Shown here: positions 25,966 to 35,409 of the stretch, one piece after another
How positions within the stretch are numbered: position 1 is the stretch's first letter
Layout: every line of letters begins with the position of its first letter
NCBI RefSeq assembly: GCF_036023875.1
Contig: NZ_CP107931.1
Span: 3,596,001-3,660,000 of the forward strand
DNA from: Mycobacterium sp. NBC_00419
GTDB taxonomy: Bacteria > Actinomycetota > Actinomycetes > Mycobacteriales > Mycobacteriaceae
Length of the DNA: 64,000 bases
Direction of reading: 5' to 3'
Translations under genes and position numbers: made by a program
Notes under the pieces: model-generated
The model's input: only the letters and a program-made list of their open reading frames with translations
The model's database searches: none
What the model was told of the DNA's origin: nothing

Positions 25966-26535
25966 ATGCCCGACTGGGGATGGATTCTGATCGCGGTTCT
26001 GGCCGTCATCGCGCTGGCGGCGATCGTCGTCGCAGCGCGCGCCACCGCGGAGCGCCGCCGCACCACGAGGCTCAAAGAACACTATGGGCCCGAATACCAC
26101 CGCGCGGTCGGCCAGACCGGCGACCCGAAGGCCGCTGAAAACGAGCTGCTGGCCCGCGAACACAACCGTAAGCAGCTCGACATCGTGGCGCTGCCTGCCG
26201 ATGCGCAGGCGCAGTTCGGTGAGCACTGGAAGGCGGTGCAGAGCGGATTCATCGACAACCCCGCCGCCGCGGTGGCCGACGCCGATCGCCTGGTCACTCT
26301 CGTGATGCGCGAACGCGGCTATCCCGTCGATGAGTTCGACCAGCGCGCCGCCGACATCTCCGTCGACCACCCCGACGTGGTCGAGAACTATCGCAGCGCG
26401 CACGCCATTCACCTGGCGCAGGAACGCGGCGATGTCGGGACCGAGCAGCAGCGCGAGGCCTTCGTTCACTACCGCGCGCTGTTCACCAAACTCCTCGGCG
26501 CCGACGAGGAGTCCACCAAGGAGAGGCAAGCATGA
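25966..26535 (+). CDS. Hypothetical membrane-anchored protein with WxxVQ domain
   Basis: 189 residues: one N-terminal membrane helix (about 5-25), a basic stretch, then a helical cytoplasmic domain. The second half contains WKAVQSGFIDNPAAAVADADRLV and ends with YRALFTKLL. That region resembles the protein encoded immediately downstream, which overlaps by 4 bp (ATGA). The ATG at 25966 has GAGGAGG seven bases upstream. Function unknown. Confidence 0.75.
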   Translation: MPDWGWILIAVLAVIALAAIVVAARATAERRRTTRLKEHYGPEYHRAVGQTGDPKAAENELLAREHNRKQLDIVALPADAQAQFGEHWKAVQSGFIDNPAAAVADADRLVTLVMRERGYPVDEFDQRAADISVDHPDVVENYRSAHAIHLAQERGDVGTEQQREAFVHYRALFTKLLGADEESTKERQA

Positions 26536-26918
26536 CAACACCTGAGCCGCAGCACACCGATCTGCCCCGGACCGCCGCGCCGGTCGAGCCGTCGGCCGAA
26601 CCGGGCCAGCATTCCGCGGTGGCCGCCGATGCGACGCACCACGACGGCGAATCGCTGTTCCACGGCGTCGACCTCTCCGGCCTGCGGTCGCGGTGGGACG
26701 AGGTTCAGGCGGCGTTCGTCGACGACCCGCGCGACTGCGTGCAGAAGGCGGACGGGTTGGTTTCCGAGGTCGTCGACCAACTCACCACCGGGTTTGCTCA
26801 GGCGCGGGAACGCTTGGAGGAGCAGTGGTCTCGCGGGCAGGAGGCCTCCACCGAGGATCTTCGCCAGGCGTTGAAGAGTTATCGCGAGTTCTTCCAACGG
26901 TTGCTGTCGGTCAGCTGA
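26532..26918 (+). CDS. Hypothetical soluble protein, relative of the upstream protein
   Basis: 128 residues: a disordered Pro/Ala/Thr-rich N-terminus of about 40 residues, then a helical domain with WDEVQAAFVDDPRDCVQKADGLV and a C-terminal YREFFQRLL. The same elements occur in the same order in the upstream protein. The pair is translationally coupled, so they may form a complex with the membrane-anchored partner. No signal peptide is visible. Function unknown. Confidence 0.7.
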   Translation: MTTPEPQHTDLPRTAAPVEPSAEPGQHSAVAADATHHDGESLFHGVDLSGLRSRWDEVQAAFVDDPRDCVQKADGLVSEVVDQLTTGFAQARERLEEQWSRGQEASTEDLRQALKSYREFFQRLLSVS

Positions 26919-27040
26919 ACATTTGCGAGAAGGCTTTCCTTTCAGTGTGATTCGGGGCACACTGGAGCACATCGGGGAAATTGACGCGGGAGCCGACCGC
27001 ACCTCACCACTCAACCTCCCATGGACGGGGGCAGCATCTC

Positions 27041-27205
27041 ATGTCTGATGCGACCTATCGCCAAGAACTTCAATCGTTTGCTGTCGAACTACGTAAGCTG
27101 GCATACACAATGCCTGCCGGCCACGAGGATCGGCTGATTCACCTCAGTGAACGCATGGCCCGGCGGGCGCTCCAGCTGCTTGCACGTGACGCGCACGCCA
27201 TATAA
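27041..27205 (+). CDS. Small hypothetical protein
   Basis: 54 residues predicted largely helical (ELQSFAVELRKLAY; LIHLSERMARRALQLLARD). It begins at ATG 27041 with a weak GGGGGCAG ribosome-binding stretch; an upstream in-frame TTG would add 20 disordered residues. The stop is directly adjacent to the stop of the convergent SDR gene. It is flanked by its own 120-bp upstream gap. Unknown family. Confidence 0.5.
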   Translation: MSDATYRQELQSFAVELRKLAYTMPAGHEDRLIHLSERMARRALQLLARDAHAI

Positions 27206-28030
27206 CTAGCCCTGCGCCTCGACGGCGACAGGCTGCCACTGCTCCCAGTTGGCCAACCGGCTTTCGTAGTCGGCCCTGGCGACCTGCAGCGGCGACTCCC
27301 CGAAGAACACCCGCAGCGGCGGGGTCTCGGCGTCGACGACCTTGAGTAGGGCAGCGGCCGAGGCCTGCGGGTTGCCGGGCTTGGCCCAGCGCTGCGCGCG
27401 CGCCTCGGCGACCTGCTGGTGCAGCTCGGCGTAATCGGGCAGCGGCTCGGAACGCTTCGAGGACGGTCCCGACCAGTCGGTGTCGAACCCGCCGGGTTCG
27501 ATCAGCGTGACTTGGATGCCGAACGGTGCGACTTCCTGGGCCAGCGACTGGGAGAAGCCCTCCAGCGCCCACTTCGAGGCGTGGTAGATGCCGACGAGCG
27601 GAAACGCGGTGATCCCGCCGATCGAGGACACCTGGATGATGTGGCCGCTGCCCTGGGCCCGCAGGAACGGCAGCGCGGCCTGGGTCACCCACAGCGCGCC
27701 GAAGACGTTCGTCTCGATCTGGTCGCGCGCGTCGGCCTCGCTGAGTTCCTCGACGAAACCGAAGTGGCCGTAGCCGGCATTGTTGACGACGATGTCGAGC
27801 CGGCCGAAGTGGTCGTGGGCGGCTGTGACCGCGGCGAAGTCGGCGTCGCGGTCGGTGACGTCGAGCGCGATCGGCAGGATCGCGTCGCCGTACGTGTCGA
27901 CCAGATCGGCCAGGGTGTCGGTGTTGCGGGCGGTCGCGGCGACCTTGTCGCCGCGTTCGAGGGCCGCGATCGTCCATTCCCGGCCGAAGCCGCGGGATGT
28001 GCCGGTAATGAACCACACTTTTTCGCTCAT
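27206..28030 (-). CDS. Short-chain dehydrogenase/reductase
   Basis: 274 residues of the classical SDR family: cofactor loop TGTSRGFGREW, VVNNAGYGHFG, catalytic Ser in IIQVSSIGG, and YHASKWALEG. The N-terminal TGTSRGFG type is common among NADP-dependent oxidoreductases annotated as SDRs. ATG 28030 was chosen (MSEKVWF); an upstream TTG adds four residues. It lies divergent from menG with 56 bp between start codons. Substrate unknown. Confidence 0.82.
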   Translation of the reverse strand: MSEKVWFITGTSRGFGREWTIAALERGDKVAATARNTDTLADLVDTYGDAILPIALDVTDRDADFAAVTAAHDHFGRLDIVVNNAGYGHFGFVEELSEADARDQIETNVFGALWVTQAALPFLRAQGSGHIIQVSSIGGITAFPLVGIYHASKWALEGFSQSLAQEVAPFGIQVTLIEPGGFDTDWSGPSSKRSEPLPDYAELHQQVAEARAQRWAKPGNPQASAAALLKVVDAETPPLRVFFGESPLQVARADYESRLANWEQWQPVAVEAQG

Positions 28031-28086
28031 GGTTTTAGCCAACGCATGGTGCGGCTCAGGATTCCCGCTCGGGTAGCGTCGTTTCG

Positions 28087-28773
28087 GTGAGCCGCGCGAC
28101 GCTGGACAAGGATCCCCGTGATGTGGCGTCGATGTTCGACGCTGTGGCGCGCCGCTATGACATCACCAACACCGTGCTCTCGCTGGGCCGGGACCGTGCC
28201 TGGCGGCGGGCCACCCGCTCGGCGCTGAGTATCGGGCCGGGTGACACCGTGCTGGACCTCGCCGCCGGTACCGCGGTTTCGACGGTCGAGCTGGCCAAGT
28301 CCGGGGCGTGGTGTGTGGCCGCCGACTTCTCTATCGGCATGCTGCAGGCGGGGCTGGAGCGGCCGGTCCCCATGGTGGGCGCCGACGCCACCAAGCTGCC
28401 GTTCGCCGACGAGGTGTTCGATGCGGTGACGATCAGCTTGGGCCTGCGCAATGTCGTCGACCATTCCGCCGGGCTGCGCGAGATGGCCCGCGTCACCAAG
28501 CCGGGTGGCCGGCTGGTGGTGTGCGAGTTCTCCACCCCCGTGGTGCCGGTGTTCTCGACCGTCTACAAGGAATACCTGATGCGGGCGTTGCCGAAGGTGG
28601 CCACCGCCGTGTCGAGCAATCCCGAGGCCTACGTCTACCTGGCCGAGTCCATTCGCGCCTGGCCCGATCAGGCCGAGCTGGCCCGTCGCATTGAGGCGGC
28701 CGGTTGGTCGAAGGTGCGCTGGCGCAACCTCACCGGCGGCATCGTCGCCCTGCACGCCGCCGTCAAGCCCTAA
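28087..28773 (+). CDS. menG: Demethylmenaquinone methyltransferase MenG
   Basis: 228 residues, UbiE/MenG family, performing the final C-methylation of demethylmenaquinone with SAM. Family motifs are [19 protein letters not shown] near residue 23, the SAM loop [34 protein letters not shown] and [29 protein letters not shown] start at 28087. Position corresponds to Rv0558. The stop overlaps that of the convergent FAD oxidoreductase by 4 bp. Confidence 0.92.
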   Translation: MSRATLDKDPRDVASMFDAVARRYDITNTVLSLGRDRAWRRATRSALSIGPGDTVLDLAAGTAVSTVELAKSGAWCVAADFSIGMLQAGLERPVPMVGADATKLPFADEVFDAVTISLGLRNVVDHSAGLREMARVTKPGGRLVVCEFSTPVVPVFSTVYKEYLMRALPKVATAVSSNPEAYVYLAESIRAWPDQAELARRIEAAGWSKVRWRNLTGGIVALHAAVKP

Positions 28774-30335
28774 CGGCCGGCGTCGGCGAGCACCTGATAG
28801 CCGGCGTTGTAGCCCGGGATGAACGTGATCCCCGGCCCGCCGTGGCAGCCCGCACCACCGAGGTAGAGGCCCTCGATCGGGATGGGCTCGTCGAGAAAGC
28901 CCTTGGGCCCCGGCCGGTTTGGCCCCATCAGCTCGGGCTGCAGCAGGCCCTGGCAGAAGTCGCCGTTGGGCGCACCGAACATGGTGTTCATGTGGTACGG
29001 CGCGAAGGTGATGTTGCGGATCGCGATGTCCTGGAAGTTGGGCGCGTACTTGGTGATCTTGTCGATGACGACCTTGGCCATCTCGTTCTTGAGGTGACCG
29101 TGCTGCTCGCGCGGCGCCTCGGTGGGGAAGGCGTAGACGTAGACGCTGGCCGCGTGCTTACCCTCCGGCGCCATCTCGGGGTCGCCGACGGTCGGGATCT
29201 GGATCGACAGCGCCGGGTTGTCCGGGACGATGCCGAATCGGCAGTTGTCCCACTGTCGCTGCTGAGTCTCCGGCGAGCCGAACATGCCCACCGACATCTG
29301 CATGCCGGGTTCGTTGAGGAAGTCGTACGGTGCGGCGTACTCGGGCAGGCCGTCGAGGGCGAAGTGGATCTGCAGGTAGGAGCCGCGGTGGTCACGCCCG
29401 CCGAGGCGGGTCACCAGTGACGACGGAAGGTATTCGGCCCCAACCAGATCCAGCAGCGTGGTGTCGGGTGCGAGGTTGGAGACGACGACGGGTGCGGTGA
29501 TGGTTGTGCCGTCCTTGAGTCGAACCCCGGTGACCTTGGCATTCTCGACGAGGATCTTGTCGACCTTGGCGCGGTAGCGGATCTCGCCGGCGGCCTCGAG
29601 GTAGAGCTTCTTGAGGTGGTCGGACAGTGCGCCGATGCCGCCCTTGATCTTGCTGGTCATCTGACCGCCCTCTTCGGGCATGGCCAGGGCGAACGCCAAA
29701 CACGTTGCGCTGCCCGGGGTGTAGGGCCCGCGGTAGGTGGAGTTGACCGCCAGGAAGGCCAGCATGCCGCGGATGACGGCGTGCTTCTCCTTGTCTGGCA
29801 CGTAGCGGTCGATGACGTCCATCGCCGAGCCGAACAGCATGTCGTGGATGGCGCGGCGCTCGTTCTCGTCGGCGGCGCAGGCGTACATCTCGTCGATGGT
29901 CTTCGGCGCTTCCAGAGCGTCGAAGCGGCCCAATGCCTTTCGTGGCCCGGTGGCCCAGCCGTACAACTCGGCCATGCCCATCACGGCCTCCATGCCGTGC
30001 TTCTCGGCCATCTGGGTCATCATCACCATGGGGTCGTGGTGGAAGACCATCGGCTCTTCGCCGTTCTCGCCGAGGTTGACCGACATGATCTCGTTCTCGA
30101 GGACCGGCAGCGTGTCCAGGCCGAGCTCGGAGTTGATCTTCGCCGCGGTGGGGAAGCGGATCGAGCCGGCGATCTCGAACTGGAACCCGTCGATGAGCTC
30201 GACGGTGGCCGCCATGCCGCCGCTGTAGGTGTTCTGCTCCAGGATCAGCGTGCGCAGACCCGCTTGTTGAAGGACCGCGGCCGCGGTCAAACCGTTGTGC
30301 CCAGCCCCCACGATGATGGCGTCATAGTCAGTCAT
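28770..30335 (-). CDS. FAD-dependent phytoene-desaturase-family oxidoreductase (PYROXD2-like)
   Basis: 521 residues with the N-terminal dinucleotide-binding motif [15 protein letters not shown] and an E at the end of the second strand ([11 protein letters not shown]). The C-terminal flavin motif [24 protein letters not shown] is typical of the PYROXD2/phytoene dehydrogenase-related clade. Such proteins oxidise or reduce polyprenoid or lipid substrates; the reaction is unknown. It lies between menG and menJ, so a polyprenoid substrate is a reasonable but unproven guess. ATG 30335 is preceded by a short AT-rich promoter region. Confidence 0.82.
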   Translation of the reverse strand: MTDYDAIIVGAGHNGLTAAAVLQQAGLRTLILEQNTYSGGMAATVELIDGFQFEIAGSIRFPTAAKINSELGLDTLPVLENEIMSVNLGENGEEPMVFHHDPMVMMTQMAEKHGMEAVMGMAELYGWATGPRKALGRFDALEAPKTIDEMYACAADENERRAIHDMLFGSAMDVIDRYVPDKEKHAVIRGMLAFLAVNSTYRGPYTPGSATCLAFALAMPEEGGQMTSKIKGGIGALSDHLKKLYLEAAGEIRYRAKVDKILVENAKVTGVRLKDGTTITAPVVVSNLAPDTTLLDLVGAEYLPSSLVTRLGGRDHRGSYLQIHFALDGLPEYAAPYDFLNEPGMQMSVGMFGSPETQQRQWDNCRFGIVPDNPALSIQIPTVGDPEMAPEGKHAASVYVYAFPTEAPREQHGHLKNEMAKVVIDKITKYAPNFQDIAIRNITFAPYHMNTMFGAPNGDFCQGLLQPELMGPNRPGPKGFLDEPIPIEGLYLGGAGCHGGPGITFIPGYNAGYQVLADAGR

Positions 30336-30376
30336 GCGGCGGAGTTTATGCAGCGCGGGCCCGCTCCGGGCGATGT

Positions 30377-30392
30377 TTTGTCAAATTTGTCA
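30377..30392 (-). promoter_or_regulatory. AT-rich direct repeat upstream of the FAD oxidoreductase
   Basis: Two copies of TTTGTCA (plus-strand reading) occur with a 9-base period at 30377-30383 and 30386-30392. On the minus strand this gives TGACAAATTTGACA and includes a TTGACA hexamer 44 bases before the ATG at 30335. It could be a -35 element, an operator or both. No convincing -10 lies at the ideal distance, so the assignment is tentative. Confidence 0.3.
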
Positions 30393-30484
30393 TTTATCCG
30401 CGCTGCGGGCCCCGCGACGGTGCGTGTCGGTACGCGGACACGCCGTTGTGGCGGGCAGTTCGCGCACGCTCGGGGCTGGCGGGC

Positions 30485-31705
30485 TCAACTGAACGGCTTG
30501 CGTCGGTCCAGGATTCGCGACGCGAAGCCCGTCGACCGCCACACCCGGGCCACCATGTCGGCGTCGTCGTCGGTGACCAGATTGCCCATCACCCGCACCG
30601 CCAGGCCCATCAGCCGTGACGAGCGCATCGCCACCGGGCCCGTCGCAGGCAGGAAGCGCGGCAGCGTCAGCAGCAGTCCAAGTCGTCGGGCCGCCGAGAA
30701 GCCCCGCCCGTAGTGGTCCTGCAGCAGCGCCGGCCAGGCCGTCGCGACATCCGCGGCGCCGAGCATGTCGGCGGCCAGCCGCCCGGTCTCCAGCCCGTAG
30801 TCGATGCCCTCGCCGTTGAGCGGGTTCACGCAGGCCGCGGCGTCGCCGATCAGCATCCAGTTGGGCCCGGCCACCCCGGAGACCGCCCCGCCCATCGGCA
30901 GCAGCGCCGAGGACACCGCCCGCGGCGGGCCCTGGAAACCCCAGGACTCCCGCTTGAGGTCGGTGTAGTGCTTGATCAACGGCCGCAAGGCCACCTCGGC
31001 AGGTCGTTTGGCGGTGGCCAGCGCGCCGACGCCGATGTTCACCTCGCCGTTGCCCAGCGGGAAGATCCAGCCGTAGCCGGGCAGCACCTGCCCGTCGACC
31101 GACCGCAGCTCCAGATCGGAGGAGATCCACGGCTCCGAGGCCCGCGGCGAGGCCACATATCCGCGCGCGGCCACCCCGTACACCGTCTCCTGATGCCACT
31201 GTCGGCCCAGCACCCGTCCGAACGGGGAGCGGGCACCGTCGGCCACGATCACCCAGCGGCACCGCACCGACGAGCCGTCGGCCAACACCACAGCGTCCAC
31301 CGCGCCGCGCGAATCCCTAGACACATCAACGGCTTTCACGCCGAGCAGCATCGCCGCCCCGGAGTCCTCGGCGACCTTGCGGATCCGGTCGTCGAGCTCG
31401 GTGCGCGGCACCGCCGAACCCCAGCCCGGGAACGACGGACCCGGCCACGGTACTTCCACGGAAGCGCCGAACCCGGCCAGCCGCAGTCCGTGGTGGCGGA
31501 TGCGCCCGTCGAGCCACTCGCCCAGGCCCAGGCCCTGCAGTTCGAGGATCGCGCGCGGGGTCAGCCCGTCGCCGCACGCCTTGTCGCGGGGGAACTCGGC
31601 GGCGTCGACGACGAGGACCTCCCGGCCTGCGCGGGCGGCCCAGGCAGCCGCGGCAGAGCCTGCCGGTCCTGCCCCGACGATGACCACATCCGCGTGCCTG
31701 TCCAC
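30485..31705 (-). CDS. menJ: Menaquinone reductase MenJ (beta-isoprene saturating)
   Basis: 406 residues of the geranylgeranyl-reductase-like FAD family. The N-terminal VIVGAGPAGSAAAAWAARAG, the CGDGLTPRA motif, PGYGWIFPLGNGEVNIGVGAL and GDAAACVNPLNGEGIDYGLETGRLAA match the M. tuberculosis MenJ (Rv0561c) I recall almost residue for residue. It saturates the beta-isoprene unit of MK-9 to give MK-9(II-H2). GTG 31705 was chosen by comparison with that protein; an ATG at 31735 would overlap the divergent grcC1 start. The two genes share a 20-bp start-to-start gap. Confidence 0.92.
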   Translation of the reverse strand: MDRHADVVIVGAGPAGSAAAAWAARAGREVLVVDAAEFPRDKACGDGLTPRAILELQGLGLGEWLDGRIRHHGLRLAGFGASVEVPWPGPSFPGWGSAVPRTELDDRIRKVAEDSGAAMLLGVKAVDVSRDSRGAVDAVVLADGSSVRCRWVIVADGARSPFGRVLGRQWHQETVYGVAARGYVASPRASEPWISSDLELRSVDGQVLPGYGWIFPLGNGEVNIGVGALATAKRPAEVALRPLIKHYTDLKRESWGFQGPPRAVSSALLPMGGAVSGVAGPNWMLIGDAAACVNPLNGEGIDYGLETGRLAADMLGAADVATAWPALLQDHYGRGFSAARRLGLLLTLPRFLPATGPVAMRSSRLMGLAVRVMGNLVTDDDADMVARVWRSTGFASRILDRRKPFS

Positions 31706-31725
31706 ACTCCCAGTATGTTGGCAGG

Positions 31726-32733
31726 GTGAGGACACCGGCGACCGTGGTAGCGGGGGTGGACTTCGGCGACCCGGAGTTCGCCCAGAACGTTCGCGACGGG
31801 GTGGCCCGGGTCGAAGAGCTCATGGGCACCGAATTGCGTGGCGGTGACGAGCTGATGACCGAGGCCGTTCTGCACCTATTCGAGGCCGGCGGCAAGCGGT
31901 TCCGCCCGCTGTTTACCGTGCTCTCGGCCCAGATCGGGCCCGAGCCGGACGCCTGGCAGGTCACCGTGGCCGGTGCGGTCATCGAGATGGTGCACCTGGC
32001 CACGCTCTACCACGACGACGTGATGGACGAGGCGCAGATCCGGCGCGGGGCGCCCAGCGCCAACGCACGGTGGGGCAACAACATCGCGATCCTGGCCGGC
32101 GACTACCTGTTCGCAACGGCCTCCCGCCTGGTCAGCCAGCTCGGCCCGGACGCGGTGCGCATCATCGCCGAAACGTTCGCCCAGCTGGTCACCGGTCAGA
32201 TGCGGGAGACCAAGGGCGCGGCCACCAACATCGACCCCGTGGACCACTACCTGAAGGTCGTCTACGAAAAGACCGCATGCCTGATCGCGGCCTCCGGCCA
32301 GTTCGGCGGCACGTTCTCCGGGGCCACCCAGGATCAGATCGAGCGGCTAAGCCGGCTGGGCGGCATCGTCGGCACCGCGTTCCAGATCTCCGACGACATC
32401 ATCGACATCGACTCCAATCCTGACGAGTCGGGCAAGCTGCCGGGCACCGACCTGCGCGAGGGCGTGCACACCCTGCCGGTGCTGTATGCGCTGAACGAGA
32501 CCGGCCCGGACGCCGATCGGCTGCGGGAGCTACTCAAGGGCCCGATCGAGGACGACGACAAGCTGGCTGAGGCGCTGGGGCTGCTGCGCGCCGGTGACGG
32601 GCTGGCCAAAGCGAAGGCCACCGTGGCCCGGTATGCCGAGCAGGCCGGGGCCGAGCTGGCGGGATTGCCCGACGTGCCGGGACGGCGCGCGCTGGCCTCC
32701 CTTGTTGACTACACGATCAACCGACACGGCTGA
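31726..32733 (+). CDS. grcC1: Polyprenyl diphosphate synthase GrcC1
   Basis: 335-residue trans-prenyltransferase. First aspartate-rich motif is YHDDVMDEA (about 93-101); the second is ISDDIIDIDSN (about 222-232); GGKRFRP and GDYLFA are further substrate-binding motifs. The small residues before the first motif are consistent with a long-chain product for menaquinone side chains. The M. tuberculosis counterpart is Rv0562. GTG start at 31726. It sits divergent from menJ, keeping prenyl supply and prenyl saturation genes together. Confidence 0.9.
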   Translation: MRTPATVVAGVDFGDPEFAQNVRDGVARVEELMGTELRGGDELMTEAVLHLFEAGGKRFRPLFTVLSAQIGPEPDAWQVTVAGAVIEMVHLATLYHDDVMDEAQIRRGAPSANARWGNNIAILAGDYLFATASRLVSQLGPDAVRIIAETFAQLVTGQMRETKGAATNIDPVDHYLKVVYEKTACLIAASGQFGGTFSGATQDQIERLSRLGGIVGTAFQISDDIIDIDSNPDESGKLPGTDLREGVHTLPVLYALNETGPDADRLRELLKGPIEDDDKLAEALGLLRAGDGLAKAKATVARYAEQAGAELAGLPDVPGRRALASLVDYTINRHG

Positions 32734-32805
32734 CTGCTCTGCGGAACCTTGCGGCATACGCGGGGCGTTAGTCTGCCGAAGAGTGCGTTCGTAGGAGGAA
32801 ACCTG

Positions 32806-33669
32806 ATGACCTGGCATCCGACCACCAACCGGCTCAAGACGTTCGTTCTGCTCGTCGGGATGTCGGCCTTTATCGTTTTCCTCGGCTCGCTGTTCGGCCG
32901 CAACATCATGTTCCTGGCGCTGATCTTCGCGATCGGCATGAACGTCTACGTGTACTTCAACTCCGACAAGCTGGCGCTGCGTGCGATGCACGCCCAGCCG
33001 ATCACCGAGGTGCAGGCTCCGCAGATCTACGCCATGGTGCGTGAGCTGGCCACCACCGCGCATCAGCCGATGCCGCGGCTCTACATCAGCGACACCGCCA
33101 ACCCCAACGCGTTCGCCACCGGCCGCAACCCGCGCAACGCCGCGGTGTGCGTCACCACCGGCATTCTGAACCTGCTCAGCGAGCGTGAACTGCGGGCCGT
33201 CCTCGGCCATGAACTCTCACATGTCTACAACCGCGACATCCTGATCTCGTGTGTCGCCGGTGCGCTGGCGTCGGTGGTCACCGCGCTGGCCAACATGGCG
33301 ATGTTCGCCGGGATGTTCGGCGGTAACCGCGAAGGTGGCACCAATCCCTTTGCTCTGCTGCTGGTTTCACTGCTGGGACCGATCGCGGCGACCGTGATCC
33401 GAATGGCGGTGTCGCGTTCGCGGGAGTACCAGGCCGACGAGTCCGGCGCCGAGCTGTCCGGCGACCCGCTGTCGCTGGCCTCGGCGCTGCGCAAGATCAG
33501 CGGTGGCGTGGAAGCCGCGCCGCTGCCGCCGAACCCGCAGCTGGCCGACCAGGCGCACCTGATGATCGCCAGCCCGTTCCGCTCCGGGGAGAAGATCGGC
33601 AAGCTGTTCTCCACCCATCCGCCGATCCAGGACCGGATCGCGCGGCTGGAGAAGATGGCCGGGTACTAG
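32806..33669 (+). CDS. htpX: Membrane zinc metalloprotease HtpX
   Basis: 287 residues with two N-terminal membrane helices (about 10-27 and 30-50), the zinc-binding HELSH motif near residue 148 preceded by RAVLG, two further hydrophobic segments (about 160-205) and the third ligand region [12 protein letters not shown]. It degrades damaged membrane proteins at the inner membrane. The ribosome-binding site AGGAGG lies seven bases upstream of ATG 32806. The counterpart is Rv0563. Confidence 0.95.
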   Translation: MTWHPTTNRLKTFVLLVGMSAFIVFLGSLFGRNIMFLALIFAIGMNVYVYFNSDKLALRAMHAQPITEVQAPQIYAMVRELATTAHQPMPRLYISDTANPNAFATGRNPRNAAVCVTTGILNLLSERELRAVLGHELSHVYNRDILISCVAGALASVVTALANMAMFAGMFGGNREGGTNPFALLLVSLLGPIAATVIRMAVSRSREYQADESGAELSGDPLSLASALRKISGGVEAAPLPPNPQLADQAHLMIASPFRSGEKIGKLFSTHPPIQDRIARLEKMAGY

Positions 33670-33771
33670 CTTTCCAGGCCCATCCGCGCAAGGTGGCCCA
33701 GCCGCGGAGGTAACGCGAGGGCGCTGAACACCGACAGTGCAACAAAGCAAGCGACTGAATAGGGTGGGCAG

Positions 33772-34317
33772 ATGCTGAGCAGAATCCTGATCGGCGTGCT
33801 GGGGGTTTCCGCGGCGGTCGGTCTGGCGGGTAGCGCCTCGGCCGATCCGACGCCTGCCCCCGCGCCCGTGCTTCCCAACGTCAACGTCTACACCCCGATC
33901 AGCCCGGTGGACTACACCGTGATGGGCGGCAACTGGTATGCCTTCGCCGGCCCGCCCGGGGTGACGTGCGTGATCAACAAGCAGAACACCACCTACGGCT
34001 GCAGCGGACCGCTGCCGGGCGCGCCGGGCGGTGCGAACCTGGTCAGTGCCGGTGCCTCCGGTGAGCCGGGCTTCTCCACGACCGACCGGCCGATCTTCGC
34101 TTTGGCAGGTCCGGTCAAGCCGCTGCCGCCGAACACCCGCCTGGGCTTCCGCGACATCAGCTGCGGGGTCGACGGCGGCGGCGTGGTCGCGTGCGTCAAC
34201 CAACACGACCAGGTGGGCTTCGTCGTCGGCCCGACCGCCACGTTCAGCTCGGGGCCCAGCCCGATGCTGGACCGCCCCGAGGGCACCAACCCGTACTTCC
34301 CGTCGCTGCCGGGCTAG
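33772..34317 (+). CDS. Secreted protein of unknown function
   Basis: 181 residues with a signal peptide (LIGVLGVSAAVGLAGSASA, cleavage near residue 24) followed by a Pro/Ala-rich linker and a mature domain with four cysteines (VTCVIN, YGCSG, ISCGV, VACVN) arranged as two likely disulfides. No transmembrane helix remains after cleavage. I do not recognise the family, though the pattern is common among small exported mycobacterial proteins. It converges on gpsA with a 6-bp gap. Confidence 0.75.
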   Translation: MLSRILIGVLGVSAAVGLAGSASADPTPAPAPVLPNVNVYTPISPVDYTVMGGNWYAFAGPPGVTCVINKQNTTYGCSGPLPGAPGGANLVSAGASGEPGFSTTDRPIFALAGPVKPLPPNTRLGFRDISCGVDGGGVVACVNQHDQVGFVVGPTATFSSGPSPMLDRPEGTNPYFPSLPG

Positions 34318-34323
34318 AACGGG

Positions 34324-35349
34324 CTAGAACCGGGAGCCGTGCACTTCGTGGCCGGGCTTCTCGGCCATCAGACCGCGGTAGGCGTCGTCGACTTTGGCGC
34401 CGTGATTGACCACGGCGTCGACCTCGCGGGCGATCGGCATGTTGATGCCGTACTTCTCGGCGAACTCCATGATGACGCTGGCGGCTTTGACGCCCTCGGC
34501 GACCTGGTTCATCGACTCGATGATCTCCTGGACGGTCTTGCCTGAGCCCAGCTGCTCGCCGACGAAGCGGTTGCGGGAGCGCTGCGAGGTGCAGGTGACG
34601 ATGAGGTCGCCCATGCCGGCCAGGCCGGAGAACGTGTCGCGCTGGCCGCCGACGGCCTCGCCGAGCTTGGACATCTCGCGCACGGCGCGGGCCATCACCA
34701 TCGCGCGGGTATTCTCCCCGATGCCCAGCGAATAGCCCATGCCGACGGCGATGGCGTAGACGTTCTTCAGAGCGCCGGCGATCTCGACGCCGACGACGTC
34801 GTCGGTGGTGTAGGTGCGGAACCGTTTGGTGCGGAACATCTTTGCGAGGTTGGCGGCCAGGTTCTGGTCGGGCATGGCCAGCACGGCGGCGGCGGCGTAG
34901 CCCTCGGCGACCTCCTTGGCGATGTTGGGTCCGGCCAGGATGCCGGCCGGGTGGCCCGGCAGCACCTCGTCGACGATCTGGCTCATCCGCAGGTTGGTGC
35001 CCTGCTCGAGGCCCTTGACCAGGCTGACCACCGGGACCCAGGGTCGCAGCTCCTTGCCGAGTTCGGTGAGCACACCGCGGAAGCCGTGGCTGGGGACACC
35101 CATGACCACCACATCGGCGCAGCTGGCCGCCTCGGCGAAATCAGTGGTCGCGCGCAGCGTTTCGGACAACTCGACTTCGTCGCCGAGGTACTTCGAGTTG
35201 CGGTGGTTCTTGTTGATGTCGTCGGCGGTCTCGTCCGAACGCACCCACTGCAGGGTCGGGCCACGGCGGGAACAGATGGAGGCCACGGTGGTTCCCCAGG
35301 AGCCTCCGCCGAGGACGACGACGTTGGGTTCGCGGCGGTCAGGTGTCAT
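34324..35349 (-). CDS. gpsA: NAD(P)H-dependent glycerol-3-phosphate dehydrogenase
   Basis: 341 residues. The Rossmann motif is LGGGSWGTTVA near residue 13; the catalytic lysine region is GALKNVYAIAVGMGYSLGIGENTRA, and the substrate-binding segment is SGLAGMGDLIVTCTSQRSRN. The enzyme makes sn-glycerol-3-phosphate for phospholipids. It corresponds to the Rv0564c gene (gpdA1). ATG 35349 lies 60 bp upstream-adjacent to the monooxygenase gene on the same strand. Confidence 0.95.
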   Translation of the reverse strand: MTPDRREPNVVVLGGGSWGTTVASICSRRGPTLQWVRSDETADDINKNHRNSKYLGDEVELSETLRATTDFAEAASCADVVVMGVPSHGFRGVLTELGKELRPWVPVVSLVKGLEQGTNLRMSQIVDEVLPGHPAGILAGPNIAKEVAEGYAAAAVLAMPDQNLAANLAKMFRTKRFRTYTTDDVVGVEIAGALKNVYAIAVGMGYSLGIGENTRAMVMARAVREMSKLGEAVGGQRDTFSGLAGMGDLIVTCTSQRSRNRFVGEQLGSGKTVQEIIESMNQVAEGVKAASVIMEFAEKYGINMPIAREVDAVVNHGAKVDDAYRGLMAEKPGHEVHGSRF

Positions 35350-35409
35350 GGCGTTCAGGTTATTGCCGACGTCCCTGGTTTACAGGGAGTTCGGCAATTG
35401 GGACCGTCG

